From assembly GCF_900114535.1 (NCBI RefSeq), contig NZ_FOTK01000023.1:46432-110431 (forward strand): a DNA stretch of 64,000 bases, given 5' to 3'. Under the pieces are notes generated by a model. The model made no database searches. It worked only from the letters and a program-made list of their open reading frames with translations, and was not told the DNA's origin. The stretch is from Methylobacterium pseudosasicola (GTDB lineage Bacteria > Pseudomonadota > Alphaproteobacteria > Rhizobiales > Beijerinckiaceae). Positions 50,712-59,971 of this stretch are shown piece by piece. Every line of letters starts with the position of its first letter. Positions within the stretch are counted from its first letter, which is position 1. A program made the position numbers and the translations under genes.

Positions 50712-53700
50712 TCAGGAGGCCCCCGCGCGAGTATCCGGCTCGGCCGAGCGCTTGGCCTGACGGACGACCTCTTCCGGGGTCGGCGGGTTGGCCGGATGGT
50801 AAGAGAGGCAGAGCGGCGTGCGCAGCTTGGCCGGCCGTCCCGAGCCCTCGGTGGCGAAGTAGAATTCTCCCGCCCCCAGTTTGCCGATATCGGCGGCGGC
50901 CCCCCCGTTCGCCGCGAGAATCTCCTGGGCGGCCGCGATGGTCGCGGGCGCGCTCTGCCGGCCGAAGAACTGCGTGGTGCAATTGGAGACGACCTGGTTG
51001 TGGATGCCTCGCGGCACCTGCGTCGCGACGATCATCCCGAGCCCATACTTGCGACCCTGCGCTACGAGCTTGATGCCGCTGCCGAGGCTCGGCGACGCCT
51101 TCTGGGCGGGCAGGAAGGTCTGCGCCTCGTCGACCACGTAGAGCATGCCGCGCGGGGACGGGTTCTTCTTGATCCAGCCGAACAACGTCATCTGGAGCCG
51201 GTTCACGAAATCCTCCCGGGCCGCGTCCGAGGCGAGGCCCGACAGGTTGATGACCGAGATGCGCGTGCGCGCCGGGTCGCGTCCGAAGAACAGCTGCCGG
51301 GGGTCGAGGACGGGGCCGTCCACCTTCAGAAGCGGGTTCGTCGCGATCGCGGCATGAAGCTGGTCCGCCATGCCGAGCCCGAGCTTGGCGGCGTTGCCGA
51401 TCGGGCTGATCCCGTCGGGCAGGTCCGCGAGCAGGGCGATGAAGTCGTTGAGCTTGCCCCCACCCCGGTCCGCGAAATGATGGAGCGCGCCGGCCAGCAC
51501 GCCGCGCAGGAGATTGGTCTTGGCGCCGGCCAGCGGCCCCAGGGTCTCGGCCGCCATCTCGATCGCCTGCTGGCGCTCGTCCCGGTCCGCGCTGAGGTCC
51601 GCGAAGTCGGGCAGGACGGAGAGAAACAGTGGGTTGCCGGCATGCACGCCCGGCGTCCAGACCACGACCTCGACCCGCTCGGCGTAGAGCGCCGCCTTAC
51701 GGTCGTCCTCCGGGGAAAACCCATTCGGTCGCGCCGGCCACGCGTCGCCGAGCCGCGAGAGATCGTTGTTGGGATCGATCACGATGGCCGGAATCCCCGC
51801 CAGAGCAGCCTCCTCCACGAGGCGGCGCAGGAGCACGGTCTTGCCGGAGCCCGAGCCCGCGATGATGGCGGTGTGGCGGGGCAGCAGGCGGAGCAGCAGG
51901 CTCACCTCGGGGGCGTCGGGCGTGATCCGGTGCCCGACCGGGATCGCGTCCGGCGCAGCCGAGCCGGAGGCGGTCTCCTCGGTCCCGAGCGCGCGGCCCG
52001 GCCCATCGGCCTCCGCCCGCGCCGGAGCGGGGTTGCCGGCGGGGGCGGCCCCCTCAAGGGTGGCCTTTTTCTGGGCGGTCGGGAGAGCGGTATCCTCTCC
52101 GTCGTTCCGCGGGGCCGGGATCGTCCCGCCGGAGGCGGGGGCCTCTGCGCGGGCCGCCGCGTGGGCGAGGCCCGCGTCCCGGAAGAAGGCTGTCTTCACC
52201 AGCGGCTGCTCGAGGCGGATCCAGCGCTCGAACCGGTCGGAGATGCCCTCTGCCTGCGCCCAGGCGTGCAGGTCGCGCAGGGCGACGAAGGTCCGCAGGT
52301 CCTCGTCCGAGGGGTCGATCGACCGGCCGCCGGCCGCCGTGAACGCCGCGACGAGCTGCTTCGTCTTGGACCCGCCCGGCATGGGCCCGCGGCGGACCAG
52401 CAGCAATTCTCGGTCGGGGATCCGCGCCGAGATGCCCGAGGCCGTGAGCGCCGCCCGCAGGCGGGCCTGGAACGCGATGGCATTCTGGTGCTGGAGCGCC
52501 CGGTAGCAGACGTGCCGCTCGCGGTCGTTCTCGTCATGATGGATGAAGATCAGCCGTCCGTGGAGCGGCGGGATCCGCTGGTCGGGTTCGCCCCGGCTGG
52601 CGACGTCGAGCGTGTCGTCCGGGTCGTCCTCCAGGGTGTAGAGGTCGAAGACATCGCGCAGCACCTGGCCGAGCCAGCGATCCTCGTCGCTGCGGATGCC
52701 CGAAATGTCGGCCGCCTTGCAGGCCTCGGCGAGGTTGAACTCGGTGGGCGGCGCGACGGGCACCGCAGCATCCGCCGCCTTGACGAAGCTGTCGCAGATC
52801 GTGACCGCACCCTCCGCGAGGCAGCGGCGGCGGACAGCGTCGCAGCGCATCAGCAGGGTGCGCGGCATCATGTTGGCCGCCGCCGCCTCCGCGATGGCGC
52901 GCGCGCTGAACGGCCAGGTCGGCGACGGGGCCTCGAAACCGGTCTCCGCGTAGGCCGGGGCCAGCCGGCCGGCCACGAGGGCGGCGGCGGCGGCCTGCTC
53001 GTTCATGCCCAGCAGCACCGTCGGCTCCCCGAAGCGTCCCAGCATCGGCGCGAGGCTGCGCGCCGTGAGGCGCGCCCAGGACTCCTCCAGGCAAGTCACC
53101 ACCGTCATGCTGCGGTCGCAGACGATGTTGACCTCGAGCAGGCCCGCGGCCAGCACCTCGGCGAGGCCGGCTTCCGCGTCGAGCCCATCCTCCGCGGCGA
53201 GCCGGCTGCTCTCGATGATCCCGTCGATCTGGTCGACCGCGACGAGCGTCGGACCGCTCAGGGCCATGATCCAGCCCATGCCCCGCACGAGCTCGACGGG
53301 GGCCGGCGGCGGCGTCTTGAAGCCCAGGGCGGCCCGCTCAACCGGATCGGCGTCGTAGCCCTGCAGCCAGGCATGGGCGAGGCCGACCACACCGAAATCC
53401 TGCGAGCGCAGCAGGCAGAGCGCCCGGAACACGTCGAGATGCTTGAGCGCCCGCGCCGCATCGACTCGCATCAGTGCCGTGACGAGGACATCGACGATCC
53501 GACGGGCATCGATATTCGGGGTGTTGAACGCGGCCTCGACCTGCGTCTCGACCCCGAAGCGGCGCGCCACGCCCGCCAGCACCGCATCCGCTTGCCGCCG
53601 TCCGTCCGGCATTTTCTGCAGGAGGGCGGTCACGAAGCTCAGGGCCGCGCTGCGCCAGAAATCCGTCAGCCCGAGGACGTCGAGGGGCACGAACCACGCA

Positions 53701-53948
53701 CCCGAGCGCCAGGCCTCGCGGCGGAGCTGCCCGACCAGATGGGTCTTGCCGACGCCGGCCGGCCCGACGAAGACGCGGCCGATGGCGCGGTCGGCCGGCT
53801 TGCGGGCTTTGGCGTGGAGGTCGGCGACGAGGCCGGGGACGAGGCGCTCGTTCGGGCTGCCGGTGGGCGCGGTGTCAACCCAGATGCTGTCGAGCGTGCG
53901 CACCCAATCGAAATCGACCCGGCGCAGAGCGTCGAGGGCGTCGGTCAT
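50712..53948 (-). CDS. Double ATPase: STAND-like N-terminus plus HerA/FtsK-like C-terminus
   Basis: 1078 residues with two P-loop modules. The N-terminal one has VGPAGVGKTH (61-70) and a Walker B near LVAVDQIDGI (about 234-243), like STAND or ORC-type ATPases. After a mixed middle region with an Ala/Pro-rich linker (about 610-665), the C-terminal module has AGSGSGKTVLLRR (about 694-706), IDPNNDLSRLG, a Walker B in MLYVVDEAQTFLP (about 935-947) and ATQVPRGIHNQVVSNCTTQFFG, the HerA/FtsK DNA-pump pattern. The start overlaps the upstream stop by four bases. It is the last gene of a three-gene operon with a DUF559 nuclease. Confidence 0.75.
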   Translation of the reverse strand: MTDALDALRRVDFDWVRTLDSIWVDTAPTGSPNERLVPGLVADLHAKARKPADRAIGRVFVGPAGVGKTHLVGQLRREAWRSGAWFVPLDVLGLTDFWRSAALSFVTALLQKMPDGRRQADAVLAGVARRFGVETQVEAAFNTPNIDARRIVDVLVTALMRVDAARALKHLDVFRALCLLRSQDFGVVGLAHAWLQGYDADPVERAALGFKTPPPAPVELVRGMGWIMALSGPTLVAVDQIDGIIESSRLAAEDGLDAEAGLAEVLAAGLLEVNIVCDRSMTVVTCLEESWARLTARSLAPMLGRFGEPTVLLGMNEQAAAAALVAGRLAPAYAETGFEAPSPTWPFSARAIAEAAAANMMPRTLLMRCDAVRRRCLAEGAVTICDSFVKAADAAVPVAPPTEFNLAEACKAADISGIRSDEDRWLGQVLRDVFDLYTLEDDPDDTLDVASRGEPDQRIPPLHGRLIFIHHDENDRERHVCYRALQHQNAIAFQARLRAALTASGISARIPDRELLLVRRGPMPGGSKTKQLVAAFTAAGGRSIDPSDEDLRTFVALRDLHAWAQAEGISDRFERWIRLEQPLVKTAFFRDAGLAHAAARAEAPASGGTIPAPRNDGEDTALPTAQKKATLEGAAPAGNPAPARAEADGPGRALGTEETASGSAAPDAIPVGHRITPDAPEVSLLLRLLPRHTAIIAGSGSGKTVLLRRLVEEAALAGIPAIVIDPNNDLSRLGDAWPARPNGFSPEDDRKAALYAERVEVVVWTPGVHAGNPLFLSVLPDFADLSADRDERQQAIEMAAETLGPLAGAKTNLLRGVLAGALHHFADRGGGKLNDFIALLADLPDGISPIGNAAKLGLGMADQLHAAIATNPLLKVDGPVLDPRQLFFGRDPARTRISVINLSGLASDAAREDFVNRLQMTLFGWIKKNPSPRGMLYVVDEAQTFLPAQKASPSLGSGIKLVAQGRKYGLGMIVATQVPRGIHNQVVSNCTTQFFGRQSAPATIAAAQEILAANGGAAADIGKLGAGEFYFATEGSGRPAKLRTPLCLSYHPANPPTPEEVVRQAKRSAEPDTRAGAS

Positions 53949-54622
53949 GATTGGATCCAGAGGATGTGGAAGGGTTCGCCGGCCGGGCTGAACGCCGCCT
54001 CGCGCTCAGGCGTTGTGAGCGACTTGGGATCGCTGAACTGGCTCAGCCGCGCTGTCTTGTCGCCGCGCAGGATCGCCGCGAGGCCCGCATCGACGGTCGC
54101 CCGGTCGAGGTCGCCGAGCTCGGCCCTCAGGGCGCTCAGGCGCACGGCCTTGGCCCGCTCCCCGCCGGTCAGCGCGAGATACGCGGTCTCGATTCGGGCC
54201 CGGAGCTGCTTGGGCCCGGGCTTCTTCGCGCCCCTGTTCGCGCCCTTGACCGCCGGTTTGCGCGCGGGCGGGCGCTGCACGGCCGGTGCCGGCTCGTCGG
54301 GGGCGGTCCCGACGAGGTCTGCGAGGGCGCGACCCGTCGCGGCGAGATCGGCCTGGATGCGCTCCAGCCAGTCCTGCAGCACGCGGAAGGTCGGCGGCAG
54401 CGGCTCGCGCATATGCCCGCCCGCCCAGTTCCAGCCCTTGTCCGTGACGGTCAAGCGCAGCGAGCGCCCCTGCCGCACGGCTTCGAGGTAGCGGCCCTTG
54501 ATGAGGGCTTCCCGGTCCGCCTTGTCGATGCGGGGGGTGATCGCGCTCTGCAGGGCGCTTCCGCACCGGCCGATCAGGCACCACAGAATCAGCGCCTGCT
54601 TCGGCGTTACCGACTCGCTCAT
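53945..54622 (-). CDS. DNA-binding-like protein between nuclease and double ATPase
   Basis: 225 residues. The N-terminal part (about 1-65), TPKQALILWCLIGRCGSALQSAI and LIKGRYLEAVRQGRSLRLTVTDKGWNW, reads like a winged helix. A basic Pro/Lys linker (APAVQRPPARKPAVKGANRG and on, about 111-138) and a C-terminal helical half with SALRAELGDLDRATVDAGLAAI follow. The overlap with the ATPase start (ATGA) and the 4-base gap to the nuclease stop indicate a single operon. Function is inferred as DNA recognition or bridging. Confidence 0.6.
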   Translation of the reverse strand: MSESVTPKQALILWCLIGRCGSALQSAITPRIDKADREALIKGRYLEAVRQGRSLRLTVTDKGWNWAGGHMREPLPPTFRVLQDWLERIQADLAATGRALADLVGTAPDEPAPAVQRPPARKPAVKGANRGAKKPGPKQLRARIETAYLALTGGERAKAVRLSALRAELGDLDRATVDAGLAAILRGDKTARLSQFSDPKSLTTPEREAAFSPAGEPFHILWIQS

Positions 54623-54626
54623 CGAC

Positions 54627-55562
54627 TCACCCCTCCTGCGAACCGCGCCGCAGGCGGACGACGGCCCGGATCTTCTCGATCGCGAGGGGAAGGTCGGCCG
54701 CGACCTGATCGTTGGTCAAGCGCAACACGAGGTAACCCGCGGTCAGCAACTCGTAGTCCCGGTGGCGATCGGCGCCGAACTTGGGCTCCGCCCGGTGCTC
54801 GGGACCGTCGAGTTCCACGACGACGCGGTGTTTCCGGCACAGGAGGTCGACGCGTGGTCTCGCGCCCCAGGCCCCGACGGGCACAGGGGCATTGCAAACG
54901 AACAAGCCTCTAAGGTCGGCGTCCTGTGCGAGGGCGTCGGCGACCCGCCGCTCGATGGCGCTCGCCGGGTGCGCCCCGACCGGTGCGATGAAACGCTCGG
55001 CCGCTGTGCTGTCCGTCTGGGCGAGTTCATAGGCGCCGTAGAGGACACGGTCGTACGGCGCGGTCTCAATCGGCGCCACGGCGAGCGTCGCCACCACCGC
55101 GGCCCCGTGCTGGGTGCACCATTCCAGCGCCTCGATCGCCGGGCGCGCCCGCGTCGCCGATGCCGGATCGACCTCCCAGACGAGAACCACGCCCGCCGGG
55201 TCGATCGCTCGCGAGAGCCGGAGGAACTCAAGGGCTCGCCCCATCTTGCGGAAGCGCGGCACCAGGCCGAGCCTGGCGCGCTTCGACGCCGCTTTCAGCC
55301 AAGGGTCGGCGGTGACCGGGGTGAGAGACGCATCGCGGCCGTGCCAATGCGGCCAGCATGCGAGGGCCAGCTCGGCGAGATCGTCGAGAAGCCGGTCGAT
55401 GAGCGCCATGGCCGAGGGCTGGACCCCGCTCGCGACCAGCAGCGCGCTGCGGTCGGTGCCCTCCGAGACGAGGGCGCCGATGGCGGTGCGATCGATGCCC
55501 AGGACGACCAGACGCGCGCCCTGCCCCAAACCGGCGATGCGCCGGATCAGGTCGTCAGCCAT
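54627..55562 (-). CDS. DUF559-type PD-(D/E)xK nuclease domain protein
   Basis: 311 residues. The N-terminal 200 are unrecognised. The C-terminal 75 hold the DUF559/Vsr-like endonuclease pattern: PRVDLLCRKHRVVVELDGPEH (about 236-256; D239, E250, D252, H256) and YLVLRLTNDQV with the usual strand after it. DUF559 proteins are small nucleases related to mismatch repair Vsr. The ATG at 55562 (MADDLIRR) is used; the longer frame to 55679 lacks support. First gene of the operon with the double ATPase; together they look like a self-contained DNA-targeting system. Confidence 0.7.
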   Translation of the reverse strand: MADDLIRRIAGLGQGARLVVLGIDRTAIGALVSEGTDRSALLVASGVQPSAMALIDRLLDDLAELALACWPHWHGRDASLTPVTADPWLKAASKRARLGLVPRFRKMGRALEFLRLSRAIDPAGVVLVWEVDPASATRARPAIEALEWCTQHGAAVVATLAVAPIETAPYDRVLYGAYELAQTDSTAAERFIAPVGAHPASAIERRVADALAQDADLRGLFVCNAPVPVGAWGARPRVDLLCRKHRVVVELDGPEHRAEPKFGADRHRDYELLTAGYLVLRLTNDQVAADLPLAIEKIRAVVRLRRGSQEG

Positions 55563-56011
55563 GATCCGCGGCCGCGCCGCAGGGCCAAGATGGAGGGACG
55601 GTAGCAAACCGAGACCGTGCTGCCCGCTAGCCGCTGGCGCCGAGACGCCCTGCAGCTGTTTGTCGGACCTTTTCAGCACAGCCGCCGGGTTCTGGCTACA
55701 AGCTGAACACCTTCAGGTTGTCGCGCCCTCCAGGGAACACCTCCCGGTATCACGCGGAACACCTGCATCGTCGCGCCAGGCCACCGCTCCTTCCGGAAGA
55801 GGGGCCGCGGCGCGTTCGTGGCGCAAGCCGGGTGACGCCTTACAACCTTTCGCCTGCCCACGCATTGCGCTCAGCGCTCGCACGCCCGCGACACGATTCG
55901 AGCCTGTGCCCTTTGCCGTAGAGGGGCCGACACCTTCCTGTCGCGCCCCAGAGAGGCCCACCCTAGCCGTTGCGCTCCCCGCGCGGTTGGGTTAGGAAAT
56001 CGGCGCGGCTA
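55563..56011. other. Stretch between the nuclease operon and tRNA-Arg
   Basis: 450 bases without a supported gene. Three loose direct repeats beginning GAACACCT occur between about 55706 and 55770, two of which continue into TCGCGCC. No promoter elements or integrase were recognised. Confidence 0.4.
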
Positions 56012-56088
56012 GCACCCGTAGCTCAGCTGGATAGAGCGTTGCCCTCCGAAGGCAAAGGTCACACGTTCGAATCGTGTCGGGTGCGCCA
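56012..56088 (+). tRNA. tRNA-Arg (anticodon CCG)
   Basis: 77 nt. The acceptor stem GCACCCG/CGGGTGC is perfect, followed by an encoded G-CCA end. D-arm GCTCAGCTGGATAGAGC, anticodon loop CTCCGAA with anticodon CCG, and T-arm with GTTCGAATC are all canonical. Confidence 0.97.
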
Positions 56089-56121
56089 ATATTCTCAATG
56101 ACTTAGCAGGGATCAACCCTG

Positions 56122-56721
56122 ATGCAGAGACCGGCGGTGTCACCAGAGTGTCACCGCATTGGGTCTTCACCGAGTCGTTTCTCTTCCCTCCGCCTCCTTG
56201 TGTCCGCAACCGCGGCCCTCGCCGTTGTCGCGAGTTTGCCGGCGCTGGCCCAGGTCCAGCAGGAAGCCTTCAGCTATCCCGTCGGCCTCGATCCCTACGG
56301 CGACAACTTCCTGGCGCTGCGTAGCCTCCCGAGCGGCACGCAGGGCGTCCGCCTCGCCCGTCTCGGGCCCGACACTCTCTTCACCGAACTCGGCCGTCAG
56401 GGTGGCTGGGTGAACATCCAGCTACCGTCCGGCCAGACCGGATGGGTGAGCGCCCGGTACGTCGGCTGCTGCCGCACGGCCGCGAGCGGTCGAAGCGTGC
56501 CGAGTGGGTCCGTATCGTCATCATGCGAAGAGCTATGGTCCGAGCGGAACGCGATCTTCAAAGCCGCCGGCTATTGCTTCCGCACCCCGCAGGCTATCCG
56601 GGCTTTCGGCAATGCTGGGTGCCAGTACGATGACGAGGCGGATGTGCCCCTATCGGCGCGCCAGCGAGAGCAAGTAGCCCAGATCCGAGCGACCGAGCGT
56701 CAGTTGGGCTGCGCGCGGTGA
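56122..56721 (+). CDS. Exported SH3-domain and YARHG-like protein
   Basis: 199 residues. A signal peptide core (LLVSATAALAVVASLPALAQ) ends near residue 44, after a long basic n-region. Residues about 55-115 form a bacterial SH3 domain (LRSLPSGTQGVRLARLGPDT and GGWVNIQLPSGQTGWVSARYVG). A YARHG-like end with CEELWSERNAIFKAAGYCFRTPQAIRAFGNAGC (about 134-166) follows. Such proteins bind cell wall material in the periplasm or act as envelope stress factors. The N-terminal start may lie further in; the ATG at 56122 is the first in frame. Confidence 0.7.
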   Translation: MQRPAVSPECHRIGSSPSRFSSLRLLVSATAALAVVASLPALAQVQQEAFSYPVGLDPYGDNFLALRSLPSGTQGVRLARLGPDTLFTELGRQGGWVNIQLPSGQTGWVSARYVGCCRTAASGRSVPSGSVSSSCEELWSERNAIFKAAGYCFRTPQAIRAFGNAGCQYDDEADVPLSARQREQVAQIRATERQLGCAR

Positions 56722-56844
56722 CAGACTGGCTCACCGGCCAGGGCTACGTGCGGCACCGCGAGGATCCTGAGGGGGCGAACTGACATCCCCTCCCGGCGTT
56801 GCAGCGCTGATGTCGCGTGGCGCGGCGTCCGTTTTGGAAATCTG

Positions 56845-57078
56845 ATGCCCTACACCCTTCAGCGCCTCGCCCCGGGCAGCTTCGATCTCATTCTCGACGG
56901 CAAGGTTGTCGGCAGCCTCGTCCGAGACGTGTCCGAGGACGGCCGGGAGGGCGACTGGATGGCCGAAACGCTAGAGGACAGCCCGCCCTTCCCGCCGCCG
57001 TTCGAGCGTGGGCAGCACGCATTTTCGACATTGTTGGGGGCTGCAAAGTGGCTCGACGCGACTGTGCCTGATCTCTGA
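56845..57078 (+). CDS. Short hypothetical protein
   Basis: 77 residues: LQRLAPGSFDLILDGKVVGSLVRD at the start, a central EDGREGDW, and a helical end TLLGAAKWL. The strand-turn-strand beginning looks like a folded domain common in short Methylobacterium proteins. No family recognised, no ribosome binding site of note. Confidence 0.5.
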   Translation: MPYTLQRLAPGSFDLILDGKVVGSLVRDVSEDGREGDWMAETLEDSPPFPPPFERGQHAFSTLLGAAKWLDATVPDL

Positions 57079-57190
57079 TCTGGACCACGCCCGGTGAGGC
57101 CGTGAGTTCGTGCGTGCGCGTCATCGGCACACCAGTGACGAGACAGATCGGCGCTCTACCTTACTCACCCGTAGGTTGAGAGGAGCGCTG

Positions 57191-57370
57191 ATGTCCGAGA
57201 ACCCCAGCCACGTCGAGGGATACCGCGAGACCAAGGCTGCGAGAGCTGCGGAAAGGCACGACCAAGCCAGTGCGGTCTGGGACGAGGTTGAAGCAGAGCG
57301 CCGAGAGATCGAGGAACGGACCGCAAAGCTCCGGGCGATAAAACTTGCGCGAGAGAGCGCAGGGTCCTGA
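57191..57370 (+). CDS. Short coiled-coil-like protein
   Basis: 59 residues, charged and helical (RHDQASAVWDEVEAERREIE, then ERTAKLRAIKLAR). GAGAGGAGCG precedes the ATG, a good ribosome binding site. No family recognised. Confidence 0.55.
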   Translation: MSENPSHVEGYRETKAARAAERHDQASAVWDEVEAERREIEERTAKLRAIKLARESAGS

Positions 57371-57423
57371 GGGGGCGGATTGATGCTCCTCCCTGAGCAC
57401 CTGAAGGCGAAGGGCTATCTGAG

Positions 57424-57813
57424 ATGAGAGCAACGCTGGGCGGCGTTCTCATGAGCCTGCTGCTCACACCGCATTCGGCATTCGGCCAGGACTTGGCTAC
57501 CGAAGCTCTCTCAGATCACTTCCTCACGTCAGAAACCCGGGTCCGGATCCGTGTCGCAACTGAGTTCCCGCTCCCCCTGCTAACCCAGTTTCGCAAGGTC
57601 CAGCGCATCACCACTGAGGCTGCGCTAGAGGAAGAATTCTGCGGACAGGTCACCACGATCGACGCGACCGGCGCCACGACCGGCTATCAGCTCTTCCTCT
57701 ACATGCGGAACGGCGGAGAGGAGCGTGTTCAGATCCTCGGCTCTGAAGTGCTGAATGGCTTCCGGATCGGCCGTAAGATGATCGGCGCGCTAAAGCGAGC
57801 CGGCTGCCTATAA
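57424..57813 (+). CDS. Small exported protein, unknown function
   Basis: 129 residues. The signal peptide (GGVLMSLLLTPHSAFGQ) ends near residue 22. The mature part has two cysteines (about 73 and 128) that could form a disulphide, and a strand-rich middle, RVRIRVATEFPLPLL. No family recognised. Confidence 0.6.
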   Translation: MRATLGGVLMSLLLTPHSAFGQDLATEALSDHFLTSETRVRIRVATEFPLPLLTQFRKVQRITTEAALEEEFCGQVTTIDATGATTGYQLFLYMRNGGEERVQILGSEVLNGFRIGRKMIGALKRAGCL

Positions 57814-57881
57814 GGCTGTCGACCCCATCCCCCGCCTCGTGGAAGAGGCGCTAGGGGCGAAGCGGTTGTAGCGAGGCGAGC

Positions 57882-58082
57882 ATGCGTTGGGTTGGATCGA
57901 AGCGTCGGCTGCCCGACAGCCTAACGCAGCACTTGTCGGATCCGAAGATCGTCGCCTTCAGGTCTCGAGCTGACCAGCGTCGTGCCAACCATCGGACCGA
58001 AGCCACAAAAAGGTTCTACCTCTCGATCGTGACCCTCATCGTCCTCGTGCTGGCTGGCGGATACCTGCTTCGGCTCTGGTAG
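57882..58082 (+). CDS. Small single-pass membrane protein
   Basis: 66 residues with a basic N-terminal half and one transmembrane segment near the C-terminus (YLSIVTLIVLVLAGGYLLRLW, about 46-66). N-in topology is expected from the positive charges. Function unknown. Confidence 0.5.
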   Translation: MRWVGSKRRLPDSLTQHLSDPKIVAFRSRADQRRANHRTEATKRFYLSIVTLIVLVLAGGYLLRLW

Positions 58083-58246
58083 CCCCTCTCGAAGCCGCTG
58101 GCGTCATCTTCATTGAGAGGCCCGGGGTGCGGCTGCGGAAGGCCGCAGCTGAATGTTACCTGGTGCGCTGAAGATTGCCGCGGTTATGGTCGGGTATGAA
58201 CGAATATTTATTTAGCGCGGAGTCTTCCGAGAATGAATCGGCGTAA

Positions 58247-58906
58247 TCAGGTATTGATTGCGTCGCTTAAGTATAGCCGCTCAATAGCGCCGTCGCGGAT
58301 TAAAGCCTTGGCACGAACGCGTAAAGGCACGCACGCAGCCATCGCAGTCACATAGGGATTGTTGGGGACAGCCACGGCCGGATCTACGATCTTGCCGGCG
58401 ATGCGCGCGTCATCTTCACCGATGATCGCAATGCGGCAATTCCCTGTCTCCATGTCGAGTTCAGTGATCCGGACGATGTAGTCGCTTTCGCTAGTAATCT
58501 CGGGAGGAACGTCCGCCATCACGGCATCGCGATCAGCGATATTCAGTACGACAGTGCGTTCTGCTGTTCCAACAGTCAACGAGTTCGCTGTTGTCCCAAG
58601 CGGCTGCACAGCTTGGCGAACCGCCGGTCGAAGTGCGTCAGCCATTCGGTCGATCGTCGTGAGAGCTCGATCCAGCGCGCTCTGATCGCGGGACCCCAGC
58701 TCCTTGATCGCTGTTTCGAGGGCCCCACGAAGCTGTCTCATCTCCTCACGCCGACCCGCCGCTTTCGTGATGATATAGGAAACGGACGCAGCTAACAGCG
58801 TGCCGCCGGCCCCCGCGAGTAGCGGCTGATTGGCTGCCCACTCGATATAAGCCACCATCTCAAAACAGTGAGCCTCTGGCTGGCCTACGACGACCCTGAC
58901 GGCCAT
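58247..58906 (-). CDS. Membrane-anchored protein, unknown function
   Basis: 219 residues from an ATG preceded by AAGGA. A hydrophobic segment (NQPLLAGAGGTLLAASVSYII, about 26-46) is followed by a helical charged region (EEMRQLRGALETAIKELGSRDQ) and a strand-rich C-terminal half with ESDYIVRITELDMETGNCRI. Codon use is less GC-biased than in most of the window. An alternative GTG start lies at 58957. It could be the membrane-proximal part of a larger family, but I cannot name it. Confidence 0.5.
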   Translation of the reverse strand: MAVRVVVGQPEAHCFEMVAYIEWAANQPLLAGAGGTLLAASVSYIITKAAGRREEMRQLRGALETAIKELGSRDQSALDRALTTIDRMADALRPAVRQAVQPLGTTANSLTVGTAERTVVLNIADRDAVMADVPPEITSESDYIVRITELDMETGNCRIAIIGEDDARIAGKIVDPAVAVPNNPYVTAMAACVPLRVRAKALIRDGAIERLYLSDAINT

Positions 58907-59128
58907 CGCATCCTTGTGCTGAACGTACCTCTCAGTCGCGGCGAAATTTCCCGCCACGCCTAGGATGCGGGATAATCCCTTAAGGGAATCGGCTAGGGAT
59001 GAGAGTTCAATCTCGTGTCGCTCGGCATCCAGACCGTCTTATCGAATACGGATTGGTTCTGCGAAAGCACGAGCAGGCATCGAAACGGCTGGCATTGGGC
59101 CCAATCCCCTTGGCAACAGTTCAGCGTA

Positions 59129-59803
59129 TCACGGCATCGGGCCGTCCAGCGGATCCTGCGCCTCACCGATTGCATGTTCGCCAGCACCATCTTTTTGCCT
59201 CGACGCCACTATCCCGGCGGCTAACCTCCCGCCATGTGCACCGCCCTCGCCGCCCTCGCCTTCGTCGTTGATGGCTTGACGATCAGGGCGACGGATCGGC
59301 GGTTGTCGCGCTGCCGGGCGCGTCCGGCCGTTCTCGCTTCTCCACGATCCGGCACCGATCCCCCCCAACGTGACCTCATGCTTCGGCCATAGCTCGCACG
59401 CCACCCGGAACGCGACCCGCGCCATGTCGATCGGGTAGATCACCGCGAGTTGCGCCTCGATGCCCCCACCCGTCTCCGTCCAAACCTCGATCGTGTAAGG
59501 CACGCCCGGCGGGACCGGGATGTCCGGTCGCCTGGGTGGCGGCAGCGTGATCGCGGCCAGGCACAGGTGCTCGTATTTTCGGGCGGGCGGCGACCCGGGC
59601 GGACGCTGATAGCGGCACGACGCCGTCAGGGTACGCAGGATATCGAGAGTCGACGTGTCCGGCCCGAACCGCTCTCGGAGGCTGGCTACCGAGTACCGAC
59701 CGGACCGCTTGCAGGAGGAGCAGTCCACATACACCCGACCGGGCGGTACATCTCGCAGAAGCCCAACCACCGCCGTCTCCTTTCTGGAACGAAGGCGGAA
59801 CAT
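59129..59803 (-). CDS. Cys-pair protein, unknown function
   Basis: 224 residues. Near the start, PPGRVYVDCSSCKRSGRYSVASLRERFG has a CxxC pair suggesting one half of a zinc ribbon; a further Cys (about 63, ASCRYQ) and C81 may complete it. The segment up to about 160 looks like protein; the last 60 residues are low-complexity and may not be conserved. No ribosome binding site stands out. Confidence 0.4.
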   Translation of the reverse strand: MFRLRSRKETAVVGLLRDVPPGRVYVDCSSCKRSGRYSVASLRERFGPDTSTLDILRTLTASCRYQRPPGSPPARKYEHLCLAAITLPPPRRPDIPVPPGVPYTIEVWTETGGGIEAQLAVIYPIDMARVAFRVACELWPKHEVTLGGIGAGSWRSENGRTRPAARQPPIRRPDRQAINDEGEGGEGGAHGGRLAAGIVASRQKDGAGEHAIGEAQDPLDGPMP

Positions 59804-59971
59804 GCCAGATCCGGTCGCGCAGTTCAGCGGAGTGCAGCTCCAGCTCGCGCGATGCCAGTGGAGGACTGTGGATCGCTTTGGGGAACGCCAGCGCTGTCAG
59901 TCGCTTAGAGCGCCCCTTGGCCGCTCGGTCCTGCCCCGATCTGCTCACTGGGTGGGGCGGAGGTCGGCCGA

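Noticed and set aside
50613..54491. A 1292-codon open frame on the plus strand opposite the double ATPase operon
   Set aside because: Shadow of a GC-rich coding strand: low-complexity Arg/Gly/Ala-rich translation, no motifs, and the minus strand has a clear ATPase with intact catalytic sites.
58247..58957. Naming the membrane protein as a truncated defence protein family
   Set aside because: Some features are reminiscent, but I cannot align it with confidence from sequence alone.
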